The notes beneath the pieces are model-generated. The model was given only the letters and a program-made list of their open reading frames with translations, was not told where the DNA came from and made no database searches. A DNA stretch of 64,000 bases from Poseidonocella pacifica (GTDB taxonomy: Bacteria; Pseudomonadota; Alphaproteobacteria; Rhodobacterales; Rhodobacteraceae). The DNA is taken from contig NZ_FOJU01000004.1 of assembly GCF_900111875.1 (NCBI RefSeq), positions 1 to 64,000 on the forward strand, given 5' to 3'. Below are positions 59,902 to 64,000 of this stretch, piece by piece. The translations under genes and the position numbers were made by a program. Position 1 is the stretch's first letter; the number at the start of each line of letters is the position of its first letter.

Positions 59902-60195
59902 TCACTCGGCGGACAACTCTGCCATGAGGTTCGTGGGAAGCGGCCCATTTTTTGGCCAACCTTCACCGGTGCTGAGCACGCAAGCCTCACCGGTTTCCCG
60001 GTATTCGACCATGCTCCATGTGCCACTTGTTTCGGAGGCCCAAACCTGAAAGTCGGTATCTTGTGCGCCTACCGGTGTCTCGCCATACCAGTCGATGAGA
60101 GACGCCTCCAACTCTTGGGCATCCATACAGGTCTGGGCTGCGGCGGGCGCAGCAAGCATCAGGCTGGATATGAAAATTTTGATCATCTGTCGCAT
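59902..60195 (-). CDS. Small exported protein of unknown function
   Basis: A 97-residue protein. The N-terminus RQMIKIFISSLMLAAPAAAQ is a clear signal peptide with cleavage after AAAQ or AQ. The mature domain has two Cys (TCMDAQ, ACVLST), suggesting a disulfide, and a WYGETPV segment. GGAG lies nine bases before the chosen ATG at 60195; longer starts would put non-signal sequence first. No family is recognised. It converges with nothing and reads toward ahcY. Confidence 0.6.
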   Translation of the reverse strand: MRQMIKIFISSLMLAAPAAAQTCMDAQELEASLIDWYGETPVGAQDTDFQVWASETSGTWSMVEYRETGEACVLSTGEGWPKNGPLPTNLMAELSAE

Positions 60196-60269
60196 GTCGG
60201 TTTTCTCCAACGACATAACGCAGTAGGAAGCGAATTGGTTCATTTCTGCGTCGAAAGCCCCCAAGACCC

Positions 60270-60872
60270 ATGCCGCGACCCCCTAAAACTCCCCGAGCCT
60301 GGCAACGCATGCTTTCTGGGCGTCGGCTCGATCTTTTGGATCCGACACCGATCGACATCGAGGTCGAAGATATCGCCCACGGGCTTGCTTTCGTCTCTCG
60401 CTGGAACGGGCAGACCAAGGGCGACTTCCCCTATACCGTGGCGGAGCATTCGCTTCTGGTGGAACGAATCTTTGCGCTTCGCCATCCGAATGCGCCCGCG
60501 CGCAACCGCATGGCCGCGCTCCTGCATGATGCGCCCGAATACGTCATCGGAGATATGATCACCCCTGTGAAAGCTGCTGTCGGCCATGAATATGGCGCTC
60601 TGGATGAACGTTTGGCCTCCGCGATCCACATCCGATTTGGCCTCCCCGCCCGCACGCCCGCATCGGTCAAGCAACAGATCAAGCGCGCCGACCGGATCAG
60701 CGCTTGGCTGGAGGCTGTGACACTTGCAGGGTTTTCGGAAAGCGAGGCCAACCGCTTTTTCGGCAAGCCGGATGCCGATCTTCTGGCGCAACTCGACCTG
60801 ACCTTGCGGCCACCTGTAGAGGTTCGCGCCGCCTTCCTGAAACGGCACGAAGAGTTGATGCGCTTGCTTTAG
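60270..60872 (+). CDS. HD-domain hydrolase (YfbR-like)
   Basis: A 200-residue HD-superfamily phosphohydrolase. TVAEHSLLVER near residue 57, then LLHDAPEYVIGDM near 90 contain the His-Asp metal ligands, and KRADRISAWLEA the third site, as in nucleotide 5'-phosphatases of the YfbR type. The likely substrate is a deoxynucleoside monophosphate, but this is inferred. Its 3' end overlaps the regA 3' end by 4 bases (convergent). No strong Shine-Dalgarno precedes the ATG. Confidence 0.85.
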   Translation: MPRPPKTPRAWQRMLSGRRLDLLDPTPIDIEVEDIAHGLAFVSRWNGQTKGDFPYTVAEHSLLVERIFALRHPNAPARNRMAALLHDAPEYVIGDMITPVKAAVGHEYGALDERLASAIHIRFGLPARTPASVKQQIKRADRISAWLEAVTLAGFSESEANRFFGKPDADLLAQLDLTLRPPVEVRAAFLKRHEELMRLL

Positions 60873-61420
60873 CGCGGCGATCTTTTTGCGAGGATACGCT
60901 GCAAGGTGCGCCTGTGCATGTTCAACCGGCGCGCGGTTTCAGACACATTGCGATCACAGAGTTCATAGACCCGCTGGATATGTTCCCACCGAACGCGATC
61001 CGCGCTCATGGGATTTTCCGGCGGAGGCGGCAATTCCCCTTCACCGGACAAGAGCGCGTTGACGATATCCGTCGCATCAGCAGGTTTTGAGAGATAATCG
61101 GTCGCCCCGATCTTTACCGCCGCAACAGCCGTCGCGATCGCGCCATACCCCGTCAGGACCACAACACGGCAATCGGGGCGTCGCTCTCGGAGAACCTCAA
61201 CAACATCCAACCCGTTCCCGTCTTCCAGCCGAAGATCCACCACAGCGAAGGCTGGCGGGCGGGCCGAAGCTATTGCGCGGCCCCCGACCACCGATCCGGC
61301 CGTTTCGACCTCAAACCCGCGTTTTTCCATGGCCTTGGCGAGACGGCGCAGAAATGCTTCGTCATCGTCCACCAGAAGCAGCGATTTGTCCTGCCCGATA
61401 TCGAACGCGGTGTCCGCCAT
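60869..61420 (-). CDS. regA: Redox response regulator RegA/PrrA/ActR
   Basis: Response regulator of the RegBA redox system controlling respiration, photosynthesis and carbon or nitrogen genes in response to oxygen. The 183-residue protein has a receiver domain (LLLVDDDEAFLRRL with acidic pocket, phospho-Asp in AVVDLRLEDGNG near 62, Lys in YLSKPAD) and a C-terminal Fis-type helix-turn-helix (SETARRLNMHRRTLQRIL) as in RegA. The ATG at 61420 is preferred over a TTG two codons upstream. It follows senC on the same strand by 33 bases. Confidence 0.97.
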   Translation of the reverse strand: MADTAFDIGQDKSLLLVDDDEAFLRRLAKAMEKRGFEVETAGSVVGGRAIASARPPAFAVVDLRLEDGNGLDVVEVLRERRPDCRVVVLTGYGAIATAVAAVKIGATDYLSKPADATDIVNALLSGEGELPPPPENPMSADRVRWEHIQRVYELCDRNVSETARRLNMHRRTLQRILAKRSPR

Positions 61421-61453
61421 GTTCAAACGCCTTTCCGCCTGTTTGGAAACGTT

Positions 61454-62101
61454 CTAGCCTTGCGACTGGCCTCCGTCAAACGGGCCTGCCTCCTCCACGA
61501 AACAGCCAACCCTATCGGCCATCTGTTCAGCGGAGATGTCTCTGCGGAAAAAGTCAACAAAACCATGTCCGGGCAGAGTGAGATAAGTGAAGGTGGAATG
61601 ATCCATCAGGTAATACCCGTCGTCCTCTTCACCCTTGCGGAAATAGGTCCGGTAAGCGTCACTTGCAGCCTTCACCTGTTCCGGGCTGCCCGTCAGGCCG
61701 AGCATTCGAGGATGCAGATAATCGGTGAATTCCGCCAGCACCTCCGGCGTGTCGCGTTCCGGGTCAATGGTGATGAAGACCGGCTGTACGTCCATGCCGC
61801 GCTCTTCTAGCAGCGCAACCGCGTCGGCGTTGCGCGCCGCATCCATGGGGCAGATGTCGGGACAATAGGTGTAGCCGAAATAGATCAGCGACGGTGTCGA
61901 CAACACATCCGCATCCGTGACCGTCTCGCCAGTCTCATCAACAAGGGTGAATGGGCCGCCGATATCTCCGCCACCCCCTGCAATCGCGCCACCCCTGCAT
62001 TGCGCAAACTCTTCATCCCCAGCCCCGCGTGTGAGGACCCACGTGACGCCAAGGACCACGACCAAAAGCGCGCTGGCTGCAATTGCGATCATGCGTGTCA
62101 T
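61454..62101 (-). CDS. senC: SenC/PrrC (SCO1-type) copper chaperone
   Basis: Membrane-anchored copper protein needed for cytochrome oxidase assembly and redox signalling through RegB. The 215-residue protein has one N-terminal span (IAIAASALLVVVLGVTWVL), the CPDICP copper-binding motif near residue 80, and a conserved His in YLMDHSTFTYL near 165. GGGAG lies eight bases before the ATG. It is divergent from regB and upstream of regA, the typical Rhodobacteraceae arrangement. Confidence 0.96.
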   Translation of the reverse strand: MTRMIAIAASALLVVVLGVTWVLTRGAGDEEFAQCRGGAIAGGGGDIGGPFTLVDETGETVTDADVLSTPSLIYFGYTYCPDICPMDAARNADAVALLEERGMDVQPVFITIDPERDTPEVLAEFTDYLHPRMLGLTGSPEQVKAASDAYRTYFRKGEEDDGYYLMDHSTFTYLTLPGHGFVDFFRRDISAEQMADRVGCFVEEAGPFDGGQSQG

Positions 62102-62192
62102 GACAAGAACTCCCGAGTGAAAAGCGATTGAACACCGTCAGTGGGGCACATAACCTCATCGACGCGGGACGCAATGAGACGAAGGCGCGCAG

Positions 62193-63575
62193 ATGTCCGA
62201 AGCTGATAACCCGTTTCCACTTGCACATGAGGCGCGCGGGGGCTGGGTCCGGCTCCGGACGCTCATCCTGTTGCGATGGATGGCGATTCTGGGGCAGCTC
62301 ATCGCGCTCGAAGTCGCACAGCGCCTCTACAATCTGCAACTCGAACTGGGCCTATGTTATTTTGCGCTCGGGCTGTCGGTGATCGCAAACCTCGTGGCGA
62401 TGTTCGTCTTTCCGCAGAACAAGCGCCTCTCGGAAGTCGAGAACTTCCTGATGTTCCTGTTCGATCTGCTGCAACTCAGCTTCTTGCTCTACCTCACGGG
62501 CGGGCTGCACAATCCCTTCGCCGTTCTGATCCTTGGGCCAGTCACGCTCTCTGCTGCTGCGCTGTCGACCCGGTCGACGATCCTGCTTGCCGCGGCGGCG
62601 ATCCTGTTGGTGACGGCGCTGGCCGAGTATCACCTGACATTGCAAACGGAGATGGGCTTCGTGCTGCGTGTTCCTGATGTCTTCGTGTTCGGTCACTGGG
62701 TCGCGCTGGTCATCGCCATAGTCTTCCTGTCTATCAACGCCCGGCGGATCACGGCGGAGCTTCATTCCATGCAGGACGCCCTCACAGCGACGAACATGGC
62801 ACTCGCCCGCGAACAGAAGCTGACCGACCTTGGCGGTGTCGTGGCCGCTGCGGCGCATGAACTCGGAACGCCCCTCGCCACCATAAAACTGACCAGCTCG
62901 GAACTTGCTGAGGAGCTACAGACGCAGCCCGAACTCCTCGAAGATGCCCTCCTTATCCGCGAGCAGGCAGACCGCTGCCGCGACATCCTGCAGGGAATGG
63001 GCCGCGCCGGAAAATCCGATCCACATTTGCGCCAAGCCCCCCTCATGGCCGTACTGCGGGAGGCGGCGGAGCCTCATCAATCGCGGGGTATCGAAGTGCT
63101 CTTTTCCGAGCATCCCGCACGGCCGGGCCTGCCGCAGCCCTCTGTCCTGCGCCGGCCTGAGATTATCCACGGATTGCGCAACCTGTTCCAGAACGCCGTT
63201 GATTTCGCGCATTCACGGGTCTGGGTCGATGCATCGTGGTCAGAGGATGAAATACGCCTGCGGATCATGGACAACGGCCCGGGTTTTCCGCCCGCGATCC
63301 TCGGCCGGATCGGGGACCCCTTCGTTCGCCACCGCGCCCCGGACACCGAGCGCGCGCGCCCGGAATACCAAGGCATGGGCCTTGGGTTGTTCATCTCCAA
63401 GACGCTTCTGGAACGGACCGGCGCTGAACTCAGCTTTGCCAATGGCAGTGATCCATTTCTCAGCCTGCCCGAGCAGGGTGAGCAAAGCGGGGCGGTTGTC
63501 GAAGTTATCTGGCCCCGTCATTCGATTGACGCGGCGACCGCCACTCATGACAGTGTTGCGCTTAACACGCACTAG
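62193..63575 (+). CDS. regB: Redox sensor histidine kinase RegB/PrrB
   Basis: Membrane sensor kinase partner of RegA. The 460-residue protein has six N-terminal spans, with the ubiquinone-binding GGLHNPF heptad near residue 105. The phosphoacceptor His is in AAAAHELGTPLATIKL near 225. The redox-active Cys is in EQADRCRDIL near 265, as in Rhodobacter RegB. A C-terminal ATPase domain (NAVDFAHSRVWVDA, DNGPGFPPAI, GMGLGLFISKTLLERTG) follows. GAAGG precedes the ATG by seven bases. It is divergent from senC-regA. Confidence 0.97.
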   Translation: MSEADNPFPLAHEARGGWVRLRTLILLRWMAILGQLIALEVAQRLYNLQLELGLCYFALGLSVIANLVAMFVFPQNKRLSEVENFLMFLFDLLQLSFLLYLTGGLHNPFAVLILGPVTLSAAALSTRSTILLAAAAILLVTALAEYHLTLQTEMGFVLRVPDVFVFGHWVALVIAIVFLSINARRITAELHSMQDALTATNMALAREQKLTDLGGVVAAAAHELGTPLATIKLTSSELAEELQTQPELLEDALLIREQADRCRDILQGMGRAGKSDPHLRQAPLMAVLREAAEPHQSRGIEVLFSEHPARPGLPQPSVLRRPEIIHGLRNLFQNAVDFAHSRVWVDASWSEDEIRLRIMDNGPGFPPAILGRIGDPFVRHRAPDTERARPEYQGMGLGLFISKTLLERTGAELSFANGSDPFLSLPEQGEQSGAVVEVIWPRHSIDAATATHDSVALNTH

Positions 63576-63582
63576 TTGCATG

Positions 63583-63609
63583 ATCGCCGAAACGCACCTC
63601 TTCGGTGAT
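63583..63609 (+). terminator. Possible terminator after regB
   Basis: A 9-bp stem (ATCGCCGAA/TTCGGTGAT, one G-T pair) with a 9-base loop, 8 bases after the regB stop. There is no T-run, so confidence is low. Confidence 0.35.
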
Positions 63610-63616
63610 GTATGTA

Positions 63617-63631
63617 TTAACAGTCTGTTAA
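63617..63631. promoter_or_regulatory. CtrA-type binding site
   Basis: TTAACAGTCTGTTAA matches the CtrA full-site consensus TTAA-N7-TTAA exactly and is itself a 7-bp inverted repeat. It lies 46 bases before the probable start of the DivL-like gene, a suitable position for cell-cycle control by CtrA. Binding is inferred. Confidence 0.65.
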
Positions 63632-63677
63632 CGATACCAGACGACGGTGCACCGGTATTGCAGCAGGGTCGCCTATC

Positions 63678-64000
63678 TTGGATTTGACACTAACGCATTT
63701 GGTCGTCATCGGCCTCAGCGCCGTGACAGCAGCGATGATGTTCGTCCTGCTCAAAGCGCCCGCATCGGTGCGGCCGCCGTCCATGCCTGCACCCGAACCC
63801 TGTGCGGATCTTGTCTTTCTCTTCGACAAGGAGGCGCTGGTGGATTGTACCGCGCCCGGCCTGATACGATCCGACGCCTCCGGGCCGAAATCGGACTGGG
63901 ATCTGCTTTTACAGAGCTTTACCCAGCGCTTTGCCGGTCTACCGGGCCGACCTTCGGACGTGGACGAGGACGAGCCGCTCGAATGCCGATCAACATGTGA
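63678..64000 (+). CDS. N-terminal part of a DivL-like sensor kinase (partial)
   Basis: An open frame with no ATG runs past the right edge; 107 codons are visible. It probably starts at TTG 63678 (AGGG nine bases upstream) or TTG 63684. Residues about 7-26 form a membrane anchor (HLVVIGLSAVTAAMMFVLLK), then a cytoplasmic region with CADLVFLFDKEALVDCTAPG. That segment, and the later SDWDLLLQSFTQRFAGLPG, resemble the start of Rhodobacteraceae PAS-domain kinases often called DivL. The kinase domain lies outside the window, so the name is tentative. The upstream CtrA-type site fits a CtrA-pathway gene. Confidence 0.55.
   Translation, partial: MDLTLTHLVVIGLSAVTAAMMFVLLKAPASVRPPSMPAPEPCADLVFLFDKEALVDCTAPGLIRSDASGPKSDWDLLLQSFTQRFAGLPGRPSDVDEDEPLECRSTC

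Overview
The window looks like chromosomal DNA of a marine-type alphaproteobacterium of the Rhodobacteraceae (Roseobacter group). The evidence is a GC-rich genome with RegB/SenC-RegA redox regulation, a tandem glycine riboswitch before gcvT, a CtrA-type box before a DivL-like kinase, a DinB with an N-terminal Cys4 motif, DUF2793, and many translationally coupled ATGA gene junctions. I see no phage, insertion sequence, CRISPR array or rRNA. There is one tRNA (Val, GAC).

Layout. 1-295: non-coding, extremely G-poor on the + strand, with two DnaA-box-like 9-mers (possible replication origin or dnaA promoter). 0.3-10.4 kb: housekeeping genes (msrPQ, DUF302 protein, clpB, pyrF, dinB, N-formylglutamate amidohydrolase, tRNA-Val, rpmJ, GAF histidine kinase, HU). 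10.5-20 kb: purine salvage (amn with adenine deaminase), gabD, kynurenine-formamidase-like hydrolase, PepSY protein plus DUF2946-like protein, rluE-like gene, smpB, sseA. 20.3-22.9 kb: aromatic aminotransferase, then a persulfide dioxygenase-like MBL protein and a rhodanese behind a candidate SqrR/BigR operator.

23-41 kb is the accessory heart of the window. It is a surface-polysaccharide and surface-protein island holding a two-module glycosyltransferase, three sulfotransferase-like P-loop proteins, a large RTX/DUF4214 secreted protein, manC, gmd and fcl (GDP-mannose to GDP-fucose), two more glycosyltransferases and two proteins I cannot assign. Together these suggest a sulfated, fucose-containing glycan. 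A second glycan locus at 52.1-58.2 kb (rfbCBDA for dTDP-rhamnose, then yjbH and yjbF export genes) may serve the same or another polymer. No Wzx, Wzy, Wza or Wzc gene is in the window.

Between these loci lie a sulfur-import module (signal-peptide rhodanese, YeeE/YedE transporter and a 57-residue small membrane protein), xdhC plus a mocA-like fusion, the glycine cleavage operon gcvTHP behind its riboswitch, and an orphan DUF2793 gene. The right end carries ahcY, a small exported protein, an HD hydrolase, senC-regA divergent from regB, and the start of a DivL-like kinase that runs off the window behind a perfect CtrA-type site. All functional assignments come from motifs and family knowledge; no database search was run.
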